The position numbers were made by a program, and so were the translations under genes. From NCBI GenBank assembly GCA_035376985.1, contig DAOSSA010000001.1, forward strand, positions 124,001 to 188,000: a stretch of 64,000 nt of DNA. Direction: 5' to 3'. Of this stretch, positions 45,585 to 54,106 are shown one piece after another. Source of the DNA: Brevifilum sp029548365. GTDB taxonomy: Bacteria; Chloroflexota; Anaerolineae; Anaerolineales; Anaerolineaceae. Numbering within the stretch: position 1 is the stretch's first letter; the number at the start of each line of letters is the position of its first letter. Under the pieces are notes generated by a model. The model was not told the DNA's origin. It ran no database searches and saw nothing but the letters and a program-made list of their open reading frames with translations.

Positions 45585-46856
45585 TTACGCTAGCAGGTGA
45601 TGACTTTTTAATACGTCGGCCATGTCAAACAGTTCCCACATTGGCACTTCGATAATCTCAGCGACGGATAATAAATCGTTGGTCCCATCACAATAGGCAA
45701 TCAAATTCATCATATCCCGCACAATTTGCTGACTGTTTTTTGTGCTTAATGAAGGATAAAGGCCGCGCTTTCCTAATTGCGGCTCACACAGGACCGTGGT
45801 TTTCAGAATCTCATTTCTCTCAAGGCACATCAGGCAGTGTCTCAGGATGCTGTAGCCTCCGTACAGGCCGTCTGGGGAAATGAAGTCCAGGTTGTCAAGA
45901 GAAGTGTGATATTCGGGGAAAGCGCCGTATTTCGTGCGCATAATTGTGGCTATGGGTAGGTCAATCCCCGGGCTGCAGTATTGTCGTTCATCGCTGGCGC
46001 GTTCTAAATAAGAATAACTGATGAAACCTGGTTGCAAATGCTTGAGAACATGGCGTGCAATTTGATCAGCCAGGGTGTTCCCGTAGCGGGATGCCAGGTA
46101 TGAATAGGACCGCTCATCGCCAATACAAGTGATATTAAAACCAGCAATGACCTTTGCTTTCATCTCAGTCAGATTCTGACTTAAATAGACGATGGATCCA
46201 ATCGTTTCAGGGATAAAAATGATGCGATAGCTGTATTTAAGATCTTTTTGATCCAGCAACCATTTAGCCAGGAAGGTTGTTACTGCCGGGCCGGATAATT
46301 CATTATTTGCCATCGATGGGTGACAAATATATGTGGAAAGAAATATTTCCTCACTGGTTTGACCGGGAAGAATGAGTTCGCCATAGGTGAGGTGGCCTTT
46401 TGAGAGCGAACTATCGATGAAAACTTGATACTGCCCTGGTTTCAAAGATTCCCGTTGGTTGTGCGATAAACAAAAACCCCAACGCTTCTGGTAATAGGAG
46501 GTGATATAGGGTATGGCTTCCGGTTGCTCTGGTATTGAATACAAATGTGCTTGTAATTCATCAAGGTCAAGAGATCGGTTTACCGGTATGGAGTAACCAA
46601 CAAGATGGAGGTTATTCTGCTGAAAATCAACAATTTTCTGCCCATTCGGGTCAATAATATACGCATCGGTGATATTCCATTCCTCAGGCACAGTCCAATC
46701 GAATGCCCGGGTTCCCGTCGGTATCTCATAGGTTTTCAGCGTTGGCACGTGATTCTTGATGATTTCCAGGGTTTCACGAACGCCATTTCCAGTGATGCTG
46801 CGGCAAATCGGAAACAATTCCACACATAAGTTATAAATCTCTTGCTTTTCGATCAT
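45585..46856 (-). CDS. DUF4910 family aminopeptidase-like protein
   Basis: 423 residues from the ATG at 46856, which lies just past the upstream gene's stop; a longer reading to 46943 would overlap it. DUF2172/DUF4910-type N-terminus FPICRSITGNGVRETLEII, then the M28-like metal site STYICHPSMANNELSGP (His and Asn-Glu), IPETIGSIVYLS, SDERQYCSPGIDLP and a conserved YHTSLDNLDFI. The C-terminal about 90 residues may be a winged helix. Family members are often found in surface-polysaccharide loci, and the two acyltransferase genes upstream fit that. Substrate unknown. Confidence 0.85.
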   Translation of the reverse strand: MIEKQEIYNLCVELFPICRSITGNGVRETLEIIKNHVPTLKTYEIPTGTRAFDWTVPEEWNITDAYIIDPNGQKIVDFQQNNLHLVGYSIPVNRSLDLDELQAHLYSIPEQPEAIPYITSYYQKRWGFCLSHNQRESLKPGQYQVFIDSSLSKGHLTYGELILPGQTSEEIFLSTYICHPSMANNELSGPAVTTFLAKWLLDQKDLKYSYRIIFIPETIGSIVYLSQNLTEMKAKVIAGFNITCIGDERSYSYLASRYGNTLADQIARHVLKHLQPGFISYSYLERASDERQYCSPGIDLPIATIMRTKYGAFPEYHTSLDNLDFISPDGLYGGYSILRHCLMCLERNEILKTTVLCEPQLGKRGLYPSLSTKNSQQIVRDMMNLIAYCDGTNDLLSVAEIIEVPMWELFDMADVLKSHHLLA

Positions 46857-46887
46857 CAGCTTGCATCCAATAATGTCTATGATTAGT

Positions 46888-47451
46888 TTACAGGGTTGTG
46901 AGTGGATAAAAAACCTGGTAATTGGCTGCATCATCCGGATCATCAGTTAATATAAAGCCTGTGCGGAGTAACATTTTTACTGAAGCACCATTGGCTTTTA
47001 GGACATTCCCGGAGATCCCGCGCAGGTTATTGCGAGACATTTGGTTGATCGTATAGGTTTGTAAAGCAGTTGCAAGGCCTTTTCCCCGCTCTTGTGGAGA
47101 AATGCCAAGAAAAGCCTCATGAATAATGCCTTCATTGACCTCAAATTTTCGAAAATAATAGAAGTTAAACCCAACCATCCGGCCATCTTCGCTGAGCACA
47201 ACGCTGCAAACCTTCTCGCCACAGTGTTTAAAATATGTCTTCCGCCAAAAACTTAACCCGCGTCCCTCTCTCACAAGCTTGTGCAAAGCATCCATTTCAC
47301 CAACTTGATGGGTTGATAAGCCAGCGAATTGATAATTAGAGAATGCTGAATCCTGCATGGGATATAAAGTTCGTGAAGCGCGAATATTTCTGACTAAAAA
47401 CAAAAATCCTTCCCATTCATAACGGAAATTTTTAATGAAAGAATTACGCAA
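46888..47451 (-). CDS. GNAT family N-acetyltransferase
   Basis: 187 residues. C-terminal GNAT fold: VLSEDGRMVGFNFYYF, then the acetyl-CoA loop GISPQERGKGLATAL (the Q/R-x-x-G-x-G/A motif), followed by NVLKANGASVKMLLRTGF. I chose a TTG start at 47451 because GGAG lies 9 nt upstream and the codon overlaps the preceding gene's stop by 8 nt (TTGCGTAA); in-frame ATGs further upstream lie deep in the preceding gene. It may modify an amino sugar or amino acid in a surface glycan (inferred from neighbours). Confidence 0.8.
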   Translation of the reverse strand: MRNSFIKNFRYEWEGFLFLVRNIRASRTLYPMQDSAFSNYQFAGLSTHQVGEMDALHKLVREGRGLSFWRKTYFKHCGEKVCSVVLSEDGRMVGFNFYYFRKFEVNEGIIHEAFLGISPQERGKGLATALQTYTINQMSRNNLRGISGNVLKANGASVKMLLRTGFILTDDPDDAANYQVFYPLTTL

Positions 47452-48418
47452 GATGATTTTCTCCGGGAAACTTAATATCAAAATATAGAATGGGCGACGC
47501 GCCATAGCTATGTTTATCATCACCCCGATTGGGGCTGTTTGCGCCATTAAAATCAAAAGTCGACATTCCTTTTGATTTAGCAGCTATGATTGATTCTTTG
47601 ATCATCCAGGCAGCCAAACCCGTTCCGCGCCAGTCCTCATTAACCAAATTAAGCACCATATTTGCCTCAGATTGATCGTACAACAACAGGCAAGCGGCAA
47701 TGACTCTCTCATCTTCAGGGCTCTGAAATGCAATCACATCGCCAAAGCCCAGGTTTACAAGATCGACCAGTGCATAGATTTGTCGACAGTTCTTCTCCTT
47801 AATTTCATCGATCTGATCATCCACGACACGAAGGTATAGGTCAATCAGGTCATCATTTTCCCACTGTGTTGCTCGCGGGGGAGGGGGGCATTTCTCAATT
47901 GCGCGCAGTTCACGCCTTCGAAGCTGTCTGAAATCGGCAATGATTTGCTGATCAGTTTTGTTTTGTAAGTTTTCGATACACGCCGTATAGCGTGGACTGA
48001 TACGAAACCGGGGTTGATCTTTGAGATGGTAATTCCACCAGTCAAATACCCGAACATCTAGTAATCCTTTGGGCAGGGAAGCTTCTATCGCGCCATACTC
48101 GGTGATGAAACGGTCAATAAATTGCTCATACACTTCAGTTGTTCGTGCTAAGCTGCGGTGAGCCGGTAGTGGAAAAACGTCCTTCATCCATAAGGGACCC
48201 ACGTAATATGTCAATGCTGGCAATTCAACCTGTTTTTCAGTTGATTTGCAAATTGGCCAAATACATTGAGGTTGATTCCCCTTTACAGCCTGCCACCAAT
48301 CAACCACAAGTGATAATTTACTTAACACCTGGGGATGGGTAAACACTGATTTGTGCGGAGAATCTGTCCAAAGATCCAATGCCTGAGCTTCTGTAATCAG
48401 GTTAATATCGACTGCCAT
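47444..48418 (-). CDS. FemAB/GNAT-like acyltransferase
   Basis: 324 residues. Looks like the FemAB-type double-GNAT fold (Acetyltransf_6 group): an N-terminal part with YYVGPLWMKDV, a helical link TDQQIIADFRQLRRRELRAI, and the C-terminal GNAT half ERVIAACLLLYDQSEANMVL followed by WRGTGLAAWMIKESI and FDFNGANSPNRGD. FemAB-type proteins transfer amino acids or acyl groups onto peptidoglycan or lipids. First gene of a three-gene minus-strand operon. Substrate unknown. Confidence 0.8.
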   Translation of the reverse strand: MAVDINLITEAQALDLWTDSPHKSVFTHPQVLSKLSLVVDWWQAVKGNQPQCIWPICKSTEKQVELPALTYYVGPLWMKDVFPLPAHRSLARTTEVYEQFIDRFITEYGAIEASLPKGLLDVRVFDWWNYHLKDQPRFRISPRYTACIENLQNKTDQQIIADFRQLRRRELRAIEKCPPPPRATQWENDDLIDLYLRVVDDQIDEIKEKNCRQIYALVDLVNLGFGDVIAFQSPEDERVIAACLLLYDQSEANMVLNLVNEDWRGTGLAAWMIKESIIAAKSKGMSTFDFNGANSPNRGDDKHSYGASPILYFDIKFPGENHLA

Positions 48419-49592
48419 TCAAATTACCCGGACAAACTGATTAAGTTGACCATTGTATGCATCTCTATTTTATACCATAAATCTAGCAGCATGCGGGCTG
48501 TGACAGTGGTTATTTTGATGATATGTGGAGTTTTTTGGTGCAAGATGGTTTTAATCTCTGAAGTGATTAAGGCTAAAAATATCAGTCCCATTTATGATTG
48601 TTTCGAGCTTAAGAGAGAATAAGGATTTTGTTATATATTAAATAATTTTATTGTATGAAGATATTTAAAATACAGTAAGCTGCATGATCTGACCAGTACG
48701 AATGCATATGACAAAATTAAAATTGATTATTTGCGTTGCCTTGAGATAAGCGGTGAGCTGGGTGTGAATATTGGTAGGATTGTCCACGTTAACAACAAAG
48801 GCTTGTTTTACTTGAACCAGTACGCTAATCATGATCTGTCAGCTCACAGTGAAAGATGCTTATGGCCGAGCCCACTGAATCCAGTGCAAAAAGAAAAGGA
48901 CCAGAACGGGTATGTTGTACAACAATAAACGAAAGTGATGCAATCTCGATGGTTCTGCGAATAAGAAAACGCGAATGAGCATTTTTTACCACCAATTATA
49001 GTTTATGAGAATATCCATTTTCAAATACTATATGATTTTAAGAAAGAATTGTTTTGGTTTCCGCCGCCAGAATTCAATGATCAAATGCTATCTGTGTTTG
49101 ATTTCCTCTTATGCTTACCATTAGCGATGGATTAATATTCGATCTCTAACATGATCTACTTTTCGATTGCTAATATTATCATTCGTTGCTGAATAAGATG
49201 CCAAATATAGTTCATGCCAGTCCGCCCGGGATGTTCCTGGCTGTTCATCGCTCCTACCTACCTTTTTTTTGAGCAAAATATGCGTTACTTTCGAAGCCAT
49301 ATGATACTAATATATTTTCATGATATAATAATTTTTTGTTACAAATTAAACATCCCTTTCATTCAAGGTTAAACCTATTCCTGACGAATATCCTGCAATA
49401 ATCAATGACTGAATATCAGCATTGGAATAACAGCCATGATAAAATAGCATTAACCACGTATGCAATCCCTTTAATATCCAGGGCTGAGAATCATTGCTCG
49501 AGGTCAGGCTTAAAATAAATAACAGCGTCATTTCGAATTGCCATCATTTACGAAGTAACAAGCGCAATGCGATTTAAACATCCATCGGTAAG
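48419..49592. other. 1.17-kb AT-rich region without supported genes
   Basis: Lies between divergent operons (FemAB-like on the left, molybdenum hydroxylase on the right). Only short frames with frequent stops are present; none shows a domain, and none has a ribosome site. No tRNA, repeat array or clear attachment site was recognised. It may hold long regulatory DNA or a decayed gene. Confidence 0.5.
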
Positions 49593-49688
49593 GTGGTCGC
49601 TGGACGTTTGAAGCTTTCAGCAGCGTTGGGCCAGCCCATCGAAAAGTACCGCCATCTTGATCCATCCCAAAGAGGATACCACCTATGA
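49593..49688 (+). CDS. possible 31-codon upstream ORF coupled to the FAD subunit gene
   Basis: GTG start, then 31 sense codons ending in a TGA that overlaps the next gene's ATG (ATGA at 49685-49688). The peptide begins VVAGRLKLSAALGQ and ends SQRGYHL. Its base composition is richer in GC than the region upstream, and a stop in frame at 49575 limits it. It could be a leader peptide, the tail of a decayed gene, or chance. The internal AGAGGA serves the next gene. Confidence 0.25.
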   Translation: MVAGRLKLSAALGQPIEKYRHLDPSQRGYHL

Positions 49689-50557
49689 AACTTTGGCAAG
49701 AATTCAGACAACCCACAACAATAACTGAAGCAATTGAAGATCTGACCACAGCCCCACAACCAGCGATGCCGATCGCCGGGGGTTCTGATTTATTGCTGGA
49801 TATTCGGCAAGGCCGCCATGCACCAGTACACACCCTGGTTGACCTAAAAAGCGTCACAGAGATGAATGTGATCGAGCAGCGAGGTCAGGAGCTTTTCATT
49901 GGCGCCTCGATGTCGATTACAAGCATCATTCAAAATGAATTGACCCTGAAAAATGCCCGGGCACTGGTTGAAGCCTGCAACCTGATTGCTGGCCCACAGG
50001 TCAGAAATGCGGCTACTCTTGGCGGAAATGTAGCGCATGCACTTCCTGCTGCAGATGGAACCATCGCCCTTCTGGCGCTGAACGCTCACGCCGAAGTTGC
50101 CAGTAAAGTTGGCTTGCGTCGCATGCTATTCCAGGATCTGTTCCTCGGCCCGGGGAAGTCAACGATTGATAAAACTTGTGAGCTGATCACCGGATTTTAT
50201 CTGATGCTGGCAAACAGTGGACAGGCCTCCTGCTTCAAGCGAATCATGCGCCCGCAGGGCGTTGCACTTCCTATTTTGAATTGTGCGGTGTGGGTTTGTC
50301 GAGACGTTGATGCAGTTGTAGATGTTCGGATTTCTGTCGGTCCGGGTGGACCGGTGCCTTTCCGCGCCACAGAAGCGGAAGCTTCCCTTAAAGGCCGTCC
50401 ATTAGATGAAGATCAGATCAACAAAGCGTTGGAAAAATTGTTGTCCCAGGCAAAATTCAGGACGAGCCCTTTACGGGCTACAGCCGCTTACAGACAGCAT
50501 ATCGTCAAAACGCTTTTCAAAGATACTTTTACAGAAGCCTGGATCCGCGCGGCTTGA
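49685..50557 (+). CDS. molybdenum hydroxylase FAD-binding subunit (XdhB/CoxM-like)
   Basis: 290 residues. FAD-binding motifs IAGGSDLLLDI (about 31-41) and ATLGGNVAHALPAAD (about 105-119) are typical of the medium subunit, which passes electrons from the iron-sulfur clusters to NAD or another acceptor. A C-terminal CO-dehydrogenase flavoprotein domain follows (about 180-285; FKRIMRPQGVALPILNCAVW). AGAGGA lies 8 nt before the ATG. It precedes the fused Fe-S/Mo subunit by 55 nt, so the two form a two-polypeptide enzyme. Confidence 0.9.
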   Translation: MKLWQEFRQPTTITEAIEDLTTAPQPAMPIAGGSDLLLDIRQGRHAPVHTLVDLKSVTEMNVIEQRGQELFIGASMSITSIIQNELTLKNARALVEACNLIAGPQVRNAATLGGNVAHALPAADGTIALLALNAHAEVASKVGLRRMLFQDLFLGPGKSTIDKTCELITGFYLMLANSGQASCFKRIMRPQGVALPILNCAVWVCRDVDAVVDVRISVGPGGPVPFRATEAEASLKGRPLDEDQINKALEKLLSQAKFRTSPLRATAAYRQHIVKTLFKDTFTEAWIRAA

Positions 50558-50612
50558 AAATTCGGTTCTGCATCCTCAATGAAAATTCACGACCAAGATA
50601 CCCTGGTGAAAA

Positions 50613-53390
50613 ATGAGAAAAGAAATCACTCTTACTGTTAACAATATAGAATACACTCTCCCTGTGAAACCCGGTGAAATGCTGGCGTCACTATTACGGC
50701 AGAGACTGCGCTTAACCGGAACGAAAATTGGCTGTGATGAGGCAGAATGTGGCGCATGTACAGTGCTGGTGGATGGCGAACCGATGATGTCTTGTATCTA
50801 TCCCGCAGAACGGGCTGACGGCAAATTCATTCTCACCATTGAAGGTCTGGCTGAGCAGGTTTACGAGGTGGTTAAGCTCCATCCCCTTCAAGAAGCCTTC
50901 GTGCAACACGGCGCTGTACAATGTGGGTTTTGTATCCCCGGCCAAATTATGACCGCTTACGCCCTGTTAAAGCGTAATCCAAACCCAACCAGTGATGAAA
51001 TCCGGTATGCACTCAAAGATACCTTATGTCGTTGTGCTGGTTATCCATCGATTGAAAATGCAATCCTTGCAGCAGCACATACTTTGCGTACCGGAGAGCC
51101 GCTGCCTGCACCAAAAGTGCCCGATTCAATCCATTCTCACGCGGTGGTGGGTCTCACCCATATACGACCAGACGCCATTGACAAGGTCATAGGAAAAGCC
51201 ATCTTTACTGACGACCTGGTGTTTGATGATATGTTGTTTGCATGCGCAAAACGCGCACTGGTTCCCCACGCGATCCTAAAAAGCTTGGACATTTCAAAAG
51301 CCCAAAGATTGGAAGGCGTTGCGGCTGTTTTGACAGCAGAGGACATTCCCGGCGAACACACCCATGGTCTCGTGATCTTTGATTGGCCGGCAATTATTGG
51401 CATTGGTGACCGCATCCGCTATGTTGGCGATACTATCGCAATTGTGGCTGCTGAAACGCCTGAAATTGCAGAACACGCTTCCGATATGATCGAAGCCGAA
51501 TTTGAACTTTTGCCTGTTATCAACAATCCCGTGCAGGCCTTGCAGGATGATCAACCCCAGCTCCACGAAAATGGGAATCTACTCAAACATATTAAAGTCC
51601 GCAAAGGCAATATGGATGCAGGGTTCGAGAATGCTGACGTGATCGTTGAGCATACTTATCATACACAAATTGCGGACCATGCCTTCATGGAGCCGGAGTG
51701 CAGCATCGCTGTTCCCAGGCCAGATGGTCGCATGGAGATTTACGTCGGCTCGCAAATCCCCTACCAGGATCGCAGCCAGGTTGCCCGTATCCTGGGTTGG
51801 GACGAAAACCGTGTGCGAATTGTTGGTCAGAAAGTTGGCGGAGGTTTTGGCGGGAAGGAAGACATTGCCGGCCAAATCCATAGCGCGCTGTTAGCCAATG
51901 AGACCCAACGCCCGGTCAAATTGCTTTTTGACCGGCATGAAAGCCTGCTGGTACACCCCAAACGGCATGCTACGCAAATTCGAATCAAACTTGGCGCAAA
52001 AAGCGATGGACGCATCATTGCAATACTGACGGAGCTCTTTGGCGATACAGGTGCATATGCTTCTCTGGGAGAAAAGGTGATGACCCGTGCCACAACCCAC
52101 TCTGCTGGCCCGTACGACGTGGAGAACGTGCGCGCAGATTGCTACGCGATGTATACCAACAACCCACCTGCGGGCGCTTTTCGTGGTTTTGGGGTTACTC
52201 AGTCCACCTTTGCTATTGAAACTACCATCGATATGCTAGCAGAGAAATTGAATATTGACCCGGTTGAACTGCGTCGGATGAACGCCTTGCATGTAGGTAG
52301 CATCACCAACACTGGCCAGGCGCTTACCGAGTCAGTCGGCCTGGTTGAGTGCATTGATCGTGTTGAACAAGAGATGTTATCGCACAATGCAAAGCCCTTT
52401 GAACCGGTTGTCGATCCTGATAATCCGCATTTGGTCAGATCATGGGGCTTTGCGGTGGCTTATAAAAACACCGGTCTGGGAGGCGGCGCTCCTGACATTT
52501 CTAATGCTGAAATTGAGATGTATGAGGACGGCACCTTCGAAATTCGCAGCTCTGCTGCAGAGTTGGGACAGGGCTTGATAACCGTAATGCAATTAGTTGT
52601 CTCAGAGGAACTGGGCGTAAAGCCACAGCAGTTGCGCGTCCTGGTGATGGATACAGACCTGACGCCCAACGGCGGCCCGACAACAGCGTCCCGCCAAACC
52701 TATCTTACCGGGAACGCATCGCGCTATGCAGCCATCGCATTGCGCAATTCCATTTCAGCATATTTGGCTGAACAATTTGATATTGACCCGGGTCTCATTC
52801 AATTTAAGGATGGTTTTGTTCATTTACACAGCAAACAAATTTCCTTTGGTGAAATTGCCAGTGAAATGAAGCGTATGGGACAAATGCCGCGTGCCCTGTA
52901 CGAATATGAAGCGCCAAAAACGCAGCCCCTTGGTACTGGCGGAGATATGCATTTTGCCTATTCTTTCGCTGCTCAAGCTGCAGAAGTTGAGGTCAATACA
53001 CTTACCGGTGAAGTAAAAGTGTTGAATGTAATCACTGCAAACGATGTTGGCATGGCAGTCAATCCACTTGGATTGCAAGGTCAGGTTGAAGGGGGCGTTA
53101 TGATGGGTCTTGGTTACTGCCTGACAGAGGAATTTATAGTCAAGGATGGCTTTGTCGTCACAGACTACCTTTCACGCTATCGTATGCCAGGAATTATGCT
53201 CACACCGAAAATAACTGCCATCATTGTAGAGCATCCAGCAGCAGAAGGACCATACGGGGCCAAGGGTGTTGGAGAAATTTGCAGCATTCCCACCGCTCCG
53301 GCAATTACAAACGCCATATATAATGCTGTTGGCGTGCGCGTTGACCGAATTCCAGTCGACCAGGAGGTCATCGCAAAGGCTTTATGGTAA
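50613..53390 (+). CDS. fused [2Fe-2S] and molybdopterin subunit of a xanthine-dehydrogenase-like enzyme
   Basis: 925 residues, a fusion of the small and large subunits. N-terminal plant-type [2Fe-2S] with Cys41, Cys46, Cys49 and Cys61 (GCDEAECGACTVLV), then a second cluster with QCGFC and CRC (about 100-137), then the Mo-binding part from about 185: GQKVGGGFGGKED, GAFRGFGVTQS, AAELGQGLITVM, and the C-terminal AKGVGE containing the catalytic Glu. The active-site loop is AFRGFG, as in xanthine/purine hydroxylases, not the AYRCSFR of CO dehydrogenase. Probable role: hydroxylation of an N-heterocycle such as a purine. No XdhC or cofactor genes are nearby. Confidence 0.92.
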   Translation: MRKEITLTVNNIEYTLPVKPGEMLASLLRQRLRLTGTKIGCDEAECGACTVLVDGEPMMSCIYPAERADGKFILTIEGLAEQVYEVVKLHPLQEAFVQHGAVQCGFCIPGQIMTAYALLKRNPNPTSDEIRYALKDTLCRCAGYPSIENAILAAAHTLRTGEPLPAPKVPDSIHSHAVVGLTHIRPDAIDKVIGKAIFTDDLVFDDMLFACAKRALVPHAILKSLDISKAQRLEGVAAVLTAEDIPGEHTHGLVIFDWPAIIGIGDRIRYVGDTIAIVAAETPEIAEHASDMIEAEFELLPVINNPVQALQDDQPQLHENGNLLKHIKVRKGNMDAGFENADVIVEHTYHTQIADHAFMEPECSIAVPRPDGRMEIYVGSQIPYQDRSQVARILGWDENRVRIVGQKVGGGFGGKEDIAGQIHSALLANETQRPVKLLFDRHESLLVHPKRHATQIRIKLGAKSDGRIIAILTELFGDTGAYASLGEKVMTRATTHSAGPYDVENVRADCYAMYTNNPPAGAFRGFGVTQSTFAIETTIDMLAEKLNIDPVELRRMNALHVGSITNTGQALTESVGLVECIDRVEQEMLSHNAKPFEPVVDPDNPHLVRSWGFAVAYKNTGLGGGAPDISNAEIEMYEDGTFEIRSSAAELGQGLITVMQLVVSEELGVKPQQLRVLVMDTDLTPNGGPTTASRQTYLTGNASRYAAIALRNSISAYLAEQFDIDPGLIQFKDGFVHLHSKQISFGEIASEMKRMGQMPRALYEYEAPKTQPLGTGGDMHFAYSFAAQAAEVEVNTLTGEVKVLNVITANDVGMAVNPLGLQGQVEGGVMMGLGYCLTEEFIVKDGFVVTDYLSRYRMPGIMLTPKITAIIVEHPAAEGPYGAKGVGEICSIPTAPAITNAIYNAVGVRVDRIPVDQEVIAKALW

Positions 53391-53526
53391 CTTGACTGAA
53401 TAAATGTGTGAAGACTGAATATAGCGTATCCGCGATTATCGGTTTAGGTCTTTTTAAAATGAAATGAGATATCATATAAATCGCCGCCAAATCGGGTGGT
53501 GGTAAATTTGCTCTAAGGTGAAAAAT

Positions 53527-53904
53527 ATGTCTTTGAATGAGTTATCTTTATTAGTTCAAGTTGATGGGAACGCTGTCTTTCAAAGCAATGGTAATTGGTT
53601 ATATCCATTATTTGATCTGGAAGAATACCTGACCGGGCACCCCATTGATCTAACGAAAGCTACCCTTTTTGATAAAGTGGTTGGTAAAGCCTCTGCGCTG
53701 TTGATGGTCCGCTTGGGTGTGCGTTGCGTGCATGGTTCGATCATGAGCGAGCTGGCCATGGAAGTTTTTCAACATCACAACATCCCCTATTCTTATGACG
53801 AGGCTGTGGATCGTATCAGTTGCCAGACAGAATTATTGCTGGCAACCATCGATGATCTGGATGAGGCCTATCAAATTCTGTGTAAACGCGCCCAGCGCTG
53901 TTAG
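53527..53904 (+). CDS. DUF1893 family protein
   Basis: 125 residues from the ATG at 53527 (AAGGTG 6 nt upstream; a GTG at 53518 is also in frame). It shows the family pattern: an early G-N-W-L-Y-P-L segment, KVVGKASALLMVRLGVRCVH in the middle, and a late Tyr-rich segment with Cys-Gln-Thr-Glu. To my recollection the family has a cytidine-deaminase-like fold, but the classic zinc motif is not visible here and no activity is established. Position after a purine-hydroxylase-like enzyme and before an ECF transporter suggests a nucleobase-related role (inference). Confidence 0.8.
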   Translation: MSLNELSLLVQVDGNAVFQSNGNWLYPLFDLEEYLTGHPIDLTKATLFDKVVGKASALLMVRLGVRCVHGSIMSELAMEVFQHHNIPYSYDEAVDRISCQTELLLATIDDLDEAYQILCKRAQRC

Positions 53905-54000
53905 CTCTCTTAGTGTTAACTCTTTAAATAGCAATCAAGTTACAATACTACACGAAATTAGCGGCATTTACTTCAAAATACAACAATGTTAATCATTTAC

Positions 54001-54031
54001 ATCTGATTTTTACATCAGATTTTGATTATTT
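54001..54031 (+). terminator. probable terminator after the DUF1893 gene
   Basis: 7-bp stem ATCTGAT/ATCAGAT (54001-54007 with 54014-54020), 6-nt loop, then TTTTGATTATTT. The stem is AT-rich, so termination may be partial. Confidence 0.4.
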
Positions 54032-54106
54032 AGCGTAAATGGTTTTTACCCCCTTTTTGAGAGCGATTGGCATCCCAAAAAACATGATTCCGGATAAGAT
54101 TAGCAC

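Noticed and set aside
48731..48928. 65-codon frame in the 1.17-kb gap
   Set aside because: No ribosome site and no recognisable protein; typical of chance frames in AT-rich DNA.
50613..53390. Aerobic carbon monoxide dehydrogenase large subunit
   Set aside because: The active-site loop reads AFRGFG and not AYRCSFR, and the Fe-S domain is fused. It fits xanthine-dehydrogenase-like enzymes.
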